From: Cellulomonas sp. URHE0023 | GTDB taxonomy: Bacteria; Actinomycetota; Actinomycetes; Actinomycetales; Cellulomonadaceae | Direction: 5' to 3' | DNA length: 64,000 nt | Assembly (NCBI RefSeq): GCF_000688475.1 | Contig: NZ_JIAN01000005.1 | Location: forward strand, 248,001-312,000 | Shown: positions 8,721 to 17,601 of the stretch, piece after piece | Numbering within the stretch: position 1 is the stretch's first letter | Layout: each line of letters opens with the position of its first letter | Notes under the pieces: model-generated | Told to the model about the DNA's origin: nothing | The model's input: only the letters and a program-made list of their open reading frames with translations | The model's database searches: none | Translations under genes and position numbers: made by a program

Positions 8721-9182
8721 CGCGACCGGTTCGATCCGCGCGCTGCGCAGGTGCTCGAACACGATCGACGTCCGGACGTCCGCGATCTCCGGTCGTTCGG
8801 TGAGCCGGTCGATCACGAACGCGTACAGACGCTCGTTGTCGGCCACGGCGACGTGCAGCACGAAGTCCTCGGTGCCGCTCGTGACGAACACGCCGACGAC
8901 CTCGGGCAGCGCCGCGGCCCAGGTGCGGAACCGTTCGATGTTCTGCCGTGTCGGCGGCCGGATCCGCAGGGCGATCATCGCCTGCACGGGCCGACCGATC
9001 TGCGCCAGGTCGACGTCCAGCACCGCACCGCGGATCACGCCCCGCTCGCGCAGCGACCGCGTGCGGTCCAGGGCGGTGGTCGGTGAGACACCCACCGCAG
9101 CAGCGATGTCCCGGTTGGTCCGCCGTGCATCCACCTGGAGCTCCCGCAGGATCGCCGTATCAAGTTCGTCGAGCGCCGCCAT
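8700..9182 (-). CDS. Lrp/AsnC family transcriptional regulator
   Basis: A 160-residue feast/famine regulator: N-terminal winged HTH (LDELDTAILRELQVDARRTN, then AAAVGVSPTTALDRTRSL) followed by a C-terminal RAM ligand-binding domain (from about residue 65). Such proteins form octamer-like assemblies and respond to amino acids; the effector is unknown here. It is divergent from the DUF2000 gene across 102 bp, and a perfect palindrome lies 15 bp upstream of its start, so autoregulation and control of the neighbour are plausible. The last codons lie in the second copy of the 30-bp duplication. Confidence 0.92.
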   Translation of the reverse strand: MAALDELDTAILRELQVDARRTNRDIAAAVGVSPTTALDRTRSLRERGVIRGAVLDVDLAQIGRPVQAMIALRIRPPTRQNIERFRTWAAALPEVVGVFVTSGTEDFVLHVAVADNERLYAFVIDRLTERPEIADVRTSIVFEHLRSARIEPVAPRRASR

Positions 9183-9196
9183 TTGCCCATCCTAGC

Positions 9197-9209
9197 CGTA
9201 TGTCATACG
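9197..9209. promoter_or_regulatory. Perfect 13-bp palindrome CGTATG-T-CATACG
   Basis: A 6-1-6 palindrome lies in the divergent gap between the lrp-like gene (start 9182) and the DUF2000 gene (start 9285). Its symmetry and position fit an operator for the Lrp-like protein; binding is inferred. Confidence 0.5.
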
Positions 9210-9284
9210 AATCGCTTGGTCGTGGATCGCATCTCTGCATAGCCTTCTCGCGGAACAGCGGATGAACGAGAAGCAGGAGACGTG

Positions 9285-9758
9285 ATGACGGTCGATGTGA
9301 CACAGCGCATCGGGTTTGCTCCCGACGAGATCGAGACCGGCGCGCACACGCGCGCCGCCCGGCTCAAGTGGGTCGTCGTCGTCGACGCCTCCTTGCCCGC
9401 CGGCCGCGCGGCGAACGCCGTCGCGTGCGTCACCGCCGCGACCGCAGCGGGAGTCGACGGGCTGCTGGGTCCGGGCGTGCGCGACCGGTCGGGGACCGAT
9501 CACCCGGGCATCCCGTGGATCGGCTGCACCGTCCTCGCCGCCGACGCTGCGCAGCTGACCGACATCCGGGCGAAGGCCGCGTCCTACGCCGAGATGTACG
9601 TCGCGGACATGCCCGAGATCGCCCAGAGCATCCGCGTCTACGACGAGTACGTCGACCACGTCACCGACGCCGAGGACCTGCCCTACATCGCGCTCAGCCT
9701 CGTCGGCCCACGCAGCCAGGTCGACCGTCTCGTCCGCAAGCTCCCGCTGCTGAGCTGA
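9285..9758 (+). CDS. DUF2000 family protein
   Basis: A 157-residue protein resembling the DUF2000 family, whose fold is related to peptidyl-tRNA hydrolase 2. The N-terminal RLKWVVVVDASLPAGRAANA and a central GIPWIGCTVLAADAAQL segment fit. No biochemical role is established for the family. Divergent pairing with an Lrp/AsnC regulator suggests amino-acid-linked control. ATG at 9285 is preferred over GTG at 9282 because the AGGAGA motif at 9275-9280 is then at better spacing. Confidence 0.7.
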   Translation: MTVDVTQRIGFAPDEIETGAHTRAARLKWVVVVDASLPAGRAANAVACVTAATAAGVDGLLGPGVRDRSGTDHPGIPWIGCTVLAADAAQLTDIRAKAASYAEMYVADMPEIAQSIRVYDEYVDHVTDAEDLPYIALSLVGPRSQVDRLVRKLPLLS

Positions 9759-9809
9759 CGGGCGCACTCGGCTGACGAGCGCGGCCCGCCCGCAGCGGGG
9801 AGCGCGCGG

Positions 9810-11348
<1,539 letters not shown>

Positions 11349-12077
11349 CTACTGGATCAGTCCCCGACGCAGCCCGATGGCCACGGCCTGGGCACGGTCG
11401 TTGGCGCCGAGCTTGCGGAACAGGCGCCGGGCATGAGTCTTGACGGTGTCCTCGGAGAGGTACAGCTCGGCACCGATCTGCGCGTTGGAGCGCCCGTTGC
11501 TCATGCCGACCAGCACCTCGATCTCACGCTTGGTCAGCGGCACACCGGCGATCGCACCCGAGGTCGGGGTACCCACGGGCACCCCGTTCGCGTCGTCCCG
11601 CATCGGGGCCGTGGAGGCGCGGCTGTCGTCCACGACCGAGCGCTGCGCGATGCTCGCCTGGCTGGGGACGTCGACCGACGCCATGCGTGCGCCGGTCGCG
11701 ACCGGGAGCGCGGGGCTGGCGAGCACGTGCGCGGCGACGGCGGACAGCTCGGCCCGGCCCACGTCCGGGGCGAGGAAGCCGCGAGCGCCGAGGGCGAGCG
11801 CGCGGTCGAGCGCAACGGTGTCGTCCGGCAGGGCGAGGAGCACGATCGCGGCGGACGGTGCGACGGCGCGGAGGCGGCGGATCGCTTCGATCGCGCCCGG
11901 CGCACCCAGGTGGGCATCCAGGAGGACGACCGTCGGCGGCATCCGACGCGCGAGGCTCAGCAGCTCGTCGACGGAGGAGGCGGCGCGAACGGGACCGAGA
12001 GCCGGCACACCGATCGACGTCACTACCAGCCGTTCACGCACGACCGCCGAGCCGTGACACACCACGACCCCTGCCAT
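11349..12077 (-). CDS. BldM-like atypical response regulator (LuxR-type HTH)
   Basis: A 242-residue protein: receiver-like domain 1-125, variable linker 126-178, LuxR/NarL HTH 179-242. The HTH (LTKREIEVLVGMSNGRSN, then LYLSEDTVKTHARRLFRKLG) closely matches Streptomyces BldM as I recall it, and the locus (guaB, this gene, WhiB, groES) matches the BldM neighbourhood. The receiver keeps an Asp at position 54 (VVLLDAHLG) but lacks the paired N-terminal acids (VVVCHGSAVV) and the conserved Lys (FLAPDVG). It should therefore not be regulated by ordinary phosphorylation. Probable role: developmental, cell-wall or stress gene control. Confidence 0.82.
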   Translation of the reverse strand: MAGVVVCHGSAVVRERLVVTSIGVPALGPVRAASSVDELLSLARRMPPTVVLLDAHLGAPGAIEAIRRLRAVAPSAAIVLLALPDDTVALDRALALGARGFLAPDVGRAELSAVAAHVLASPALPVATGARMASVDVPSQASIAQRSVVDDSRASTAPMRDDANGVPVGTPTSGAIAGVPLTKREIEVLVGMSNGRSNAQIGAELYLSEDTVKTHARRLFRKLGANDRAQAVAIGLRRGLIQ

Positions 12078-12189
12078 GTTGATCCCCTCTCGGGCCCCGC
12101 ACGGGGCACCCCTCGTCTATCGGTCGCCCGGACGAGTGACGTTAGTTCTGGCGCCGGGCGACGGGCGTGCGGGTCGGGCAATCGTCCGG

Positions 12190-12233
12190 CGATGCGTCGC
12201 AAGTGCGGAATGTCTCACCCGAACGACGCATCG
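12190..12233. repeat. 10-bp inverted repeat with 24-base loop
   Basis: CGATGCGTCG (12190-12199) and CGACGCATCG (12224-12233) are perfect complements. They sit in the 215-bp gap between the MerR-like gene's stop and the BldM-like gene's start. There is no T-tract, so an operator or leader structure is more likely than a terminator. Nothing else is recognisable in this gap. Confidence 0.4.
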
Positions 12234-12292
12234 GCGGGCGGGTGAAATGGCCCCATCAGGGACGAACATCACCGGGTCCAGCGCGAACGGTC

Positions 12293-13222
12293 TCACACCT
12301 CCGGCACGGCGAAGGTCTCGACCGCACCGTTCGCCACTGCCAGGACCTCGTGCACGAGGCCGGTGAAGGATCGCGCCCGGTGCACCGACCGACCGACCGG
12401 CACGGCAGCCGACGCACGGTCCGAGACCATCACGAACTGCGGCAGCTCGGCGTGGAGGTCGGCTATGCGCTCGACCACCTCGAGGTTCACCTCCGGTCCC
12501 TGGCCGATGGTGACCACAGCACGGGTCCGCGTCATCGCGACGAGCTCGAAGGCGTGGCGGACGCCGCCGGGCCCGCCGACGATCCGTGCGTCGACCCCGT
12601 GCGAGGCGAGCGCCCCGGCCACGGCGTGGGCCACGAGCGGCCGAGGCTCGTTGGGCGCGACGAGCACGAGGACCACAGGCCGGCGGGCACCCTCGAACGG
12701 TGCGATCCGGTCGCGCAGCGCCGCAAGCGTCGCGGCGTGGACGGTGGCCGTCGCGTCGACGCCCGGGGGGTCGACGACGGTCCGGCGCGCGAGCGCGTCG
12801 AGCGTCGGCTCCACGAGCCCCGTCCACCAGGCGAGGACGTCCGCATCGGCCGACAGGGCGAGGACGCGCGCGCAGCCGTCGATGTCGCCGGCCAGGGCGG
12901 CGTCCACCGCGGCGGTCGGGGTCTGCACCGCGGGAGCACCACCTGCGGGCGCTCCCGAGACGTCCGTGGCGAGGGCGATCCTCGCCGACTCCGCGGGTGC
13001 GACGCCGTCCAGCGTGAGGCGGCGCATGACGAGCAGGCGCTCGACGTCGGCGGCGGAGTACCGACGGTGCGCCCCGGCGGAGTGCTCGGACGGTCCGAGC
13101 CCGTAGCGGCGGTCCCAGGTGCGCAGCGTCGCGGGGGCGACCCCGAGGCGACGGGCCACGGCCGCGACAGCGAGTGCTGGCGCGTGGACGACCTGCGGCT
13201 CGTCGTCGCTCGGCGTGGACAT
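12293..13222 (-). CDS. MerR-like regulator with degenerate cobalamin-binding-type C-terminus
   Basis: A 309-residue protein. Residues about 17-85 form a MerR winged HTH (VARRLGVAPATLRTWDRRYG). A helical segment (about 105-180) and a Rossmann-like C-terminal domain follow (RRPVVLVLVAPNEPRPLVAHA onward), the layout of CarH/LitR B12-dependent photoreceptor regulators. The Co-ligating His expected just after the first strand is not visible (NEPRPL), so cobalamin binding is doubtful. ATG at 13222 was chosen; the open frame continues upstream, but that part does not look like protein of this family. It is divergent from whiB. Confidence 0.75.
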   Translation of the reverse strand: MSTPSDDEPQVVHAPALAVAAVARRLGVAPATLRTWDRRYGLGPSEHSAGAHRRYSAADVERLLVMRRLTLDGVAPAESARIALATDVSGAPAGGAPAVQTPTAAVDAALAGDIDGCARVLALSADADVLAWWTGLVEPTLDALARRTVVDPPGVDATATVHAATLAALRDRIAPFEGARRPVVLVLVAPNEPRPLVAHAVAGALASHGVDARIVGGPGGVRHAFELVAMTRTRAVVTIGQGPEVNLEVVERIADLHAELPQFVMVSDRASAAVPVGRSVHRARSFTGLVHEVLAVANGAVETFAVPEV

Positions 13223-13275
13223 GGCGCGATTCTGCCAGTCCGAGAGCAGAAGTTCGTGCGGGGCAAACCCTGGAC

Positions 13276-13297
13276 ATACCGACGCGACCTGGGGTAT
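13276..13297. promoter_or_regulatory. ATACC-N12-GGTAT dyad between merR-like and whiB
   Basis: A perfect 5-bp dyad with a 12-bp spacer lies 54 bp upstream of the MerR-like start and 41 bp upstream of the whiB -35 candidate. MerR proteins bind dyads of about this size, so this is a candidate operator for the neighbouring regulator. Confidence 0.35.
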
Positions 13298-13337
13298 TGG
13301 CGCATATCGTTTCAACGAATCACATCTCGAACCGGTC

Positions 13338-13366
13338 TTGAACAACTTCTGAAGCGGTTGTACCGT
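13338..13366 (+). promoter_or_regulatory. Candidate sigma70-type promoter for whiB
   Basis: TTGAAC (13338-13343), a 17-base spacer, then TACCGT (13361-13366). Transcription would begin near 13373, giving a leader of about 100 nt before the whiB ATG. Confidence 0.45.
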
Positions 13367-13473
13367 CCTCCCAGAGACGTCGTCCGAAAGCGTCCCAGCG
13401 GTACCCGAACACCATGCACTTCCGGCACGGTCGCCCATCCGCGGCTGACGACGGAGCGACTCAGGAGGAACTG

Positions 13474-13770
13474 ATGGCCGAGATCTCTCGCCTTCCCGGA
13501 CCGGTGATGGATCTGTGGGAGTGGCAGTTCGAAGGCGCTTGTCGAGACGCCGACCAGGACCTCTTCTTCCACCCCGAGGGCGAGCGCGGCTCCGCGCGAC
13601 GCCGACGCGCTGAGGCCGCCAAGGCCATCTGCGCCACCTGCCCCGTCATCAAGGAGTGCCGCGAGCAGTCGCTCGCGGTGCGCGAGCCTTACGGCGTGTG
13701 GGGCGGGCTGTCCGAGGACGAGCGGACCGCCGTCCTCGCCCAGCGCAACCGCCGCAGCCAGGCTGGATGA
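13474..13770 (+). CDS. WhiB family iron-sulfur transcriptional regulator
   Basis: A 98-residue protein with the four cluster-ligating cysteines Cys23, Cys53, Cys56 and Cys62 (CxxC plus flanking Cys), followed by the G(V/I)WGG turn GVWGGLSEDER and a short basic tail. WhiB proteins bind a 4Fe-4S cluster and the primary sigma factor region 4. Position next to groES and a BldM-like gene corresponds to the WhiB3 (Mycobacterium) / WhiD (Streptomyces) locus, so it is probably that orthologue. ATG 13474 is preceded by AGGAGG (13463-13468); an upstream in-frame ATG at 13414 lacks this. Confidence 0.93.
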   Translation: MAEISRLPGPVMDLWEWQFEGACRDADQDLFFHPEGERGSARRRRAEAAKAICATCPVIKECREQSLAVREPYGVWGGLSEDERTAVLAQRNRRSQAG

Positions 13771-13797
13771 CCTCGCCGGTCGCCCCTCGCACACACG

Positions 13798-13837
13798 AGA
13801 ACGGCCCCTCCGGTCCAAGGACCGAAGGGGCCGTTCT
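13798..13837. terminator. Bidirectional hairpin between whiB and groES
   Basis: Two arms, AGAACGGCCCCT(C)CGGTCC and its near-perfect complement, form an 18-bp stem with one internal mismatch and an AA loop. It sits between convergent genes, 27 bp past the whiB stop and 14 bp past the groES stop. Confidence 0.9.
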
Positions 13838-13851
13838 GCGCGATCGTCAGA

Positions 13852-14148
13852 TCACTTGACGACGACCGCGAGGATGTCGCGGGCCGAGAGGATGAGGAGC
13901 TCCTCGCCCTGGTACTTGACCTCGGTGCCGCCGTACTTGGAGTAGATCACCTTGTCGCCGACGGCGACGTCGAGCGGGACCCGGTTGCCGTTGTCGTCGA
14001 TACGGCCGGGGCCGACCGCAAGGACCTCGCCCTCCTGGGGCTTCTCCTTGGCGCTGTCCGGGATGACGAGACCGGAAGCGGTCGTCGTCTCTGCCTCGAG
14101 CGTCTTGACGACGATCCGGTCCTCGAGGGGCTTGATGGAGACCGACAC
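13852..14148 (-). CDS. groES: Co-chaperonin GroES (Hsp10)
   Basis: A 98-residue lid co-chaperonin that caps GroEL during ATP-driven protein folding. The N-terminus ([17 protein letters not shown]), the mobile-loop region after [17 protein letters not shown] and the [17 protein letters not shown] motif are canonical. The GTG at 14148 was selected because GGGAGG lies at 14155-14160; the open frame continues upstream through the regulatory region. No groEL follows: the next gene is convergent whiB, so groES is monocistronic here. CIRCE operators over its promoter indicate HrcA repression and heat induction. Confidence 0.96.
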   Translation of the reverse strand: MSVSIKPLEDRIVVKTLEAETTTASGLVIPDSAKEKPQEGEVLAVGPGRIDDNGNRVPLDVAVGDKVIYSKYGGTEVKYQGEELLILSARDILAVVVK

Positions 14149-14237
14149 AGCGGACCTCCCCTTCGCATGTGAGTAGTTCGTGAGTCCGATGAGCGCTTTC
14201 GGGCCGCCGTCGTCGCGGGTGCCGGGGCCTTGAGCAC

Positions 14238-14264
14238 TTGGCACACTCACGGGGAGAGTGCCAG
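14238..14264. promoter_or_regulatory. CIRCE-like operator 2 (HrcA)
   Basis: TTGGCACAC-N9-GAGTGCCAG, one arm base off the TTAGCACTC-N9-GAGTGCTAA scheme at several positions. It lies just downstream of the groES -10 element, over the predicted transcription start. Confidence 0.75.
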
Positions 14265-14270
14265 TTCCTC

Positions 14271-14299
14271 ACTCTAGGAACGGGTTAGCACTCGGTCAA
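14271..14299 (-). promoter_or_regulatory. groES promoter
   Basis: On the minus strand TTGACC (14294-14299), a 17-base spacer and TAGAGT (14271-14276) make a good housekeeping promoter. The -35 element falls within CIRCE 1 and the start site falls at CIRCE 2. Confidence 0.75.
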
Positions 14300-14311
14300 G
14301 GCGAGTGCCAA
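14285..14311. promoter_or_regulatory. CIRCE operator 1 (HrcA)
   Basis: TTAGCACTC-N9-GAGTGCCAA differs from the consensus by one base (GAGTGCTAA). It overlaps the groES -35 element, the arrangement expected for repression by HrcA. Confidence 0.92.
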
Positions 14312-14363
14312 CGGCCGAGAGCGAACACCGATGGTCACAGGGCAAACATGCGAGGATCGCCGC

Positions 14364-15554
14364 ATGGATTCCGAGGGCCTCTCCCAGCTCCTCAGCCCGA
14401 CCGGCTGGGCACTGCTCTCCGCTCTGCCGCCCTACGACGAGACCCGCACGATGGCCCTCTCGGAACGCCTGCGCGAGGAGGGTCTCGACCCGGTGCTCGT
14501 GGCGGCGGCGCTGACCCAGTCGCGGCTGCGAGCCAAGGCGGTCGCCAAGTTCGGCGACTTCGCCGGCGGCATGCTCTTCACGGGTCCCGGCCTCGAGCAG
14601 GCCACGCGCCTGAACGTCGCGGCCCACCACGCACGTCGTTTCCGTGACGCAGGCAGCACGCGCGTCGCCGACCTGACGTGCGGGATCGGCGCAGACGCGA
14701 TGGCGTTCGCCGGGATCGGGCTGCGGGTGCTCGCCACGGACGTCGACGAGGCGACCGCGGCGATCGCGACCGTGAACCTTCGGCACTTCCCCGACGCCGA
14801 GGTCAGGCACGGAGACGGGCTGGCACTGGACCTCGAGGGAGAGGGCATCGACGGGGTGTACGCGGACCCGGCCCGGCGGACGTCGTCGGGGAGCCGGGTG
14901 TTCGACCCGTCCGCCTACGAGCCGGCGCTCGACAGGGTCCTCGAGCTCCGCGAGCGGGTTCCGGCCCTCGGGCTCAAGCTCGGCCCCGGAATCCCCCATT
15001 CGGCCCTGCCCCTGGACGCGCACGCGCAGTGGGTGTCCGTGGACGGTGACGTGGTCGAGCTAGGGCTGTGGTTCGGGCCGCTCGCGCCCGAGGGCTCCGG
15101 ACGGTCCGCGCTCGTGCTCCGCGACGGGCAGGCGCACACGATCCTGGCCAGCAACCCGGACGGCATCTACCGGCCGGCGTCCGGAGCGGTCGGGGCCTAC
15201 CTGTACGAGCCGGACGGCGCCGTCATCCGCGCGGGTCTGGTCGGTGAGCTGGCCGACCAGGTGCGTGGACGGCTGGTCGACCCGACCATCGCCTACGTGA
15301 CCTCCGACGTGCTCACGCCCGTGCCCACCGCGACGGCCTACCGGGTGCTCGACACGATGCCGTTCGGGTTGAAGCGCCTCAAGACCTACCTCCGGGAGCG
15401 TGACGTGGGCCGCCTGACGATCAAGAAGCGAGGCACGGCCGTCGTTCCCGAGCAGCTACGCCGCCAGCTCGACCTGCAGGGCAGCGCGTTCGCGACGATC
15501 ATCCTGACGCGGGTCGCGGGCAGCCAGCAGGTGCTCGTCGTCGAGGCCGCGTGA
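14364..15554 (+). CDS. SAM-dependent methyltransferase (THUMP-like domain family)
   Basis: A 396-residue predicted class I methyltransferase. The SAM-binding motif I is VADLTCGIGADAMAFAG, and DPARRTSSGSRVF is the position-IV acidic/Pro motif. The C-terminal region (FGLKRLKTYLRERDVGRLTI) resembles the small THUMP-like domain annotated at the end of this actinobacterial family. The substrate is unknown; an RNA or protein target is possible. ATG 14364 begins with MDSEGLSQL; an ATG-type start at 14331 would extend into the region before it. Its stop overlaps the next start in TGATG. Confidence 0.75.
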   Translation: MDSEGLSQLLSPTGWALLSALPPYDETRTMALSERLREEGLDPVLVAAALTQSRLRAKAVAKFGDFAGGMLFTGPGLEQATRLNVAAHHARRFRDAGSTRVADLTCGIGADAMAFAGIGLRVLATDVDEATAAIATVNLRHFPDAEVRHGDGLALDLEGEGIDGVYADPARRTSSGSRVFDPSAYEPALDRVLELRERVPALGLKLGPGIPHSALPLDAHAQWVSVDGDVVELGLWFGPLAPEGSGRSALVLRDGQAHTILASNPDGIYRPASGAVGAYLYEPDGAVIRAGLVGELADQVRGRLVDPTIAYVTSDVLTPVPTATAYRVLDTMPFGLKRLKTYLRERDVGRLTIKKRGTAVVPEQLRRQLDLQGSAFATIILTRVAGSQQVLVVEAA

Positions 15555-16702
15555 TGGCGGCGCCCGTTCCGCTGCCGTTCGCGCACTCGGAGCGGTCCAG
15601 CATCGGGATCGAGTGGGAGGTCGCACTGGTCGACGCGGACTCCGGCGACCTGCGGCAGGCGGCCGAGGCCATCCTCGCGGCGGTGCGGCCTGCCGGCGGC
15701 GGAGACCACCCACTGATCACGCAGGAGCTGCTGCTCAACACGGTCGAGCTGCGGTCGGGCAAGTGCACGACGGTGGCCGAGGCGGCCGCTGATCTGCAGC
15801 GTGCGCTGGACATCGTCGGTGCGGCCGCCGAGACCCTGCGGATCGACCTGATGGGCAGCGGGACGCACCCGTTCGCGCAGTGGTCCAACCAGCGCGTCAC
15901 CGACAAGCAGCGCTACGCGACGCTGATCGACCGCACGCAGTGGTGGGGCCGGCAGATGCTCATCTACGGCGTGCACGTGCACGTGGGCATCGAGGACCGC
16001 GCCAAGGTGCTGCCGCTCTCGCGCGCGATGCTCACCGTCTTCGCGCACATCCAGTCGCTCTCGGCGTCGTCACCGTTCTGGGGCGGCAAGGACACCGGGT
16101 ACGCCTCGAACCGCGCGCTGCTGTTCCAGCAGCTGCCCACCGCCGGCCTGCCGTTCGGGTTCGACGAGTGGTCACAGCTGGAGCAGTACGTCGGCGACAT
16201 GATGCACACCGGCGTGATCGACCAGTTCGACGAGGTCCGCTGGGACGTGCGGCCGTCGCCGCGGTTCGGGACTCTCGAGATGCGGATCGCGGACGGGGCG
16301 TCGAACCTGCTCGAGGTCGCCGCGATCTCGGCGCTGACGCACTGCTTCGTCGAGCACTTCTCGACCCTGCTGGACCGTGGTGAGGCGCTTCCGAGCCTGC
16401 CGCCCTGGTTCGCGCAAGAGAACAAGTGGCGTTCGGCGCGGTACGGCATGGACGCGATCATCATCACGAACGCGGCCGGCGACGAGGAGCTGGTCACCGA
16501 CGCGATCGGTCGCTGGTTGGTGGAGCTGGCCCCCGTGGCTGAGCGGCTGGGCTGCGCGGCGGAGCTCGACCAGGTGCGCGTGATCCTGCGGCGCGGCGCG
16601 TCCTACCAGCGTCAGCGCGCGGTGGCCCGCCGTCACGCCGGCGAGCTCGACGCCGTGGTCCGCTCACTCGTCGCGGAGATGAACGCCGGCCGACCGCTCT
16701 GA
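15554..16702 (+). CDS. Glutamate-cysteine ligase family 2 (GCS2) carboxylate-amine ligase
   Basis: A 382-residue ATP-grasp-like GCS2 protein, the YbdK/EgtA-related class. Recognisable pieces are SIGIEWEVALVDADSGDL near residue 16, ITQELLLNTVELRSGKC (substrate Glu/metal residues), YGVHVHVGIED with the metal-binding His pair, and SPRFGTLEMRIAD. It probably joins glutamate to an amine such as cysteine, but family members have weak or different ligase activities. It is translationally coupled to the preceding methyltransferase, suggesting a shared function. Confidence 0.85.
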   Translation: MAAPVPLPFAHSERSSIGIEWEVALVDADSGDLRQAAEAILAAVRPAGGGDHPLITQELLLNTVELRSGKCTTVAEAAADLQRALDIVGAAAETLRIDLMGSGTHPFAQWSNQRVTDKQRYATLIDRTQWWGRQMLIYGVHVHVGIEDRAKVLPLSRAMLTVFAHIQSLSASSPFWGGKDTGYASNRALLFQQLPTAGLPFGFDEWSQLEQYVGDMMHTGVIDQFDEVRWDVRPSPRFGTLEMRIADGASNLLEVAAISALTHCFVEHFSTLLDRGEALPSLPPWFAQENKWRSARYGMDAIIITNAAGDEELVTDAIGRWLVELAPVAERLGCAAELDQVRVILRRGASYQRQRAVARRHAGELDAVVRSLVAEMNAGRPL

Positions 16703-16741
16703 CTACTTGTTTATACCTAGTACCTGGCATAGCGTGACGCC

Positions 16742-17083
16742 ATGGACGAGCCGCGCGACCCGCAGCTGCTCAAGGGCGTCCTGCCGATGCTCGTCCTCGC
16801 GCTGCTTAGCGAGCGGGAGTCGTACGGCTACGAGCTGGTGACGCGGCTGCACGACGGCGGCTTGGACGACATCGCGGCCGGCACGGTCTACCCCGTGCTC
16901 AACCGCCTGGAACGCGACGGGCAGATCTCCTCCAGGCTCGTGGCGTCCACGGCGGGCCCCGCCCGCAAGTACTACCTGCCGACGACGACCGGAACCGACC
17001 AGCTGTGGGCCACCGCACGCTCCTGGCGCCGGCTCGCGGCGACCGTCGAACACGTGCTGGACCGCACCCCGAAGGAGAGCTGA
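16742..17083 (+). CDS. PadR family transcriptional regulator
   Basis: A 113-residue PadR winged-HTH: PQLLKGVLPMLVLALLSERE opening helix, YGYELVTRLHDGG, then GTVYPVLNRLERDGQI as recognition helix and wing. PadR proteins repress transporter or membrane-stress genes and bind hydrophobic compounds. It is coupled by an ATGA overlap to a membrane protein gene, its probable target or partner. An imperfect dyad TATACC-N8-GGCATA (16712-16731) lies just upstream and could be its operator. Confidence 0.92.
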   Translation: MDEPRDPQLLKGVLPMLVLALLSERESYGYELVTRLHDGGLDDIAAGTVYPVLNRLERDGQISSRLVASTAGPARKYYLPTTTGTDQLWATARSWRRLAATVEHVLDRTPKES

Positions 17084-17592
17084 TGCTCCGCGACACGCTC
17101 CGGCGCGAGACCTACCTGCTCCGGTTCAGCTGGGCCGTGCAGGACTTCCCCAAGTACGTGCGGCTCAAGCGAGAGCTGCGTACCGAGCTCAACGCCACCG
17201 CGGCCGAGGTGGGGATGCGGCAGGCCGTCGCCGGCCTGGGGCACCCCCGCGTGCTCGCCGACGGCTACCTGGCCGAGCTCGACCGCAGAGTGCCGCGATG
17301 GAACACCGGCAGCTGGTCTGCCGTGGTCACGATCACGGTGCTCACGTCGCTGTGGACGGCGTACGGTCTCGGGACGCTCAGCACCCTGGAGCAGAACGGC
17401 GGCGGGACGTCGACCGCGACCTTCCTCGGCGCCACAACCACCTACACATGGACCGCCGGCTCGATCTCCTTCGCCACCGTGCTCACCTGGCAGCTCGTCG
17501 TCTTCCTCCTGCTGGCGTTCCTGGTTCCGTTCCTGGTCGGCGCGCGCGCCTGGCGCCTCTGGCCGACGTCGCGATCGCTCCAGACCGCGTAG
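17083..17592 (+). CDS. PadR-coupled integral membrane protein
   Basis: A 169-residue protein of unknown function. The N-terminal half (1-70) is soluble and charged, resembling the permease-prefix domain that often follows PadR genes. Two hydrophobic segments follow: about 77-97 (WSAVVTITVLTSLWTAYGL) and about 126-152 (ISFATVLTWQLVVFLLLAFL). The start ATG overlaps the PadR stop by four bases. The pair forms a two-gene cassette ending near the convergent phosphoesterase gene. Confidence 0.7.
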   Translation: MLRDTLRRETYLLRFSWAVQDFPKYVRLKRELRTELNATAAEVGMRQAVAGLGHPRVLADGYLAELDRRVPRWNTGSWSAVVTITVLTSLWTAYGLGTLSTLEQNGGGTSTATFLGATTTYTWTAGSISFATVLTWQLVVFLLLAFLVPFLVGARAWRLWPTSRSLQTA

Positions 17593-17601
17593 ACCCGTCG
17601 G

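Noticed and set aside
12117..13277. Large overlapping frames around the MerR-like gene
   Set aside because: Arg/Pro-rich translations without domains; only the frame at 12293-13222 yields a MerR protein.
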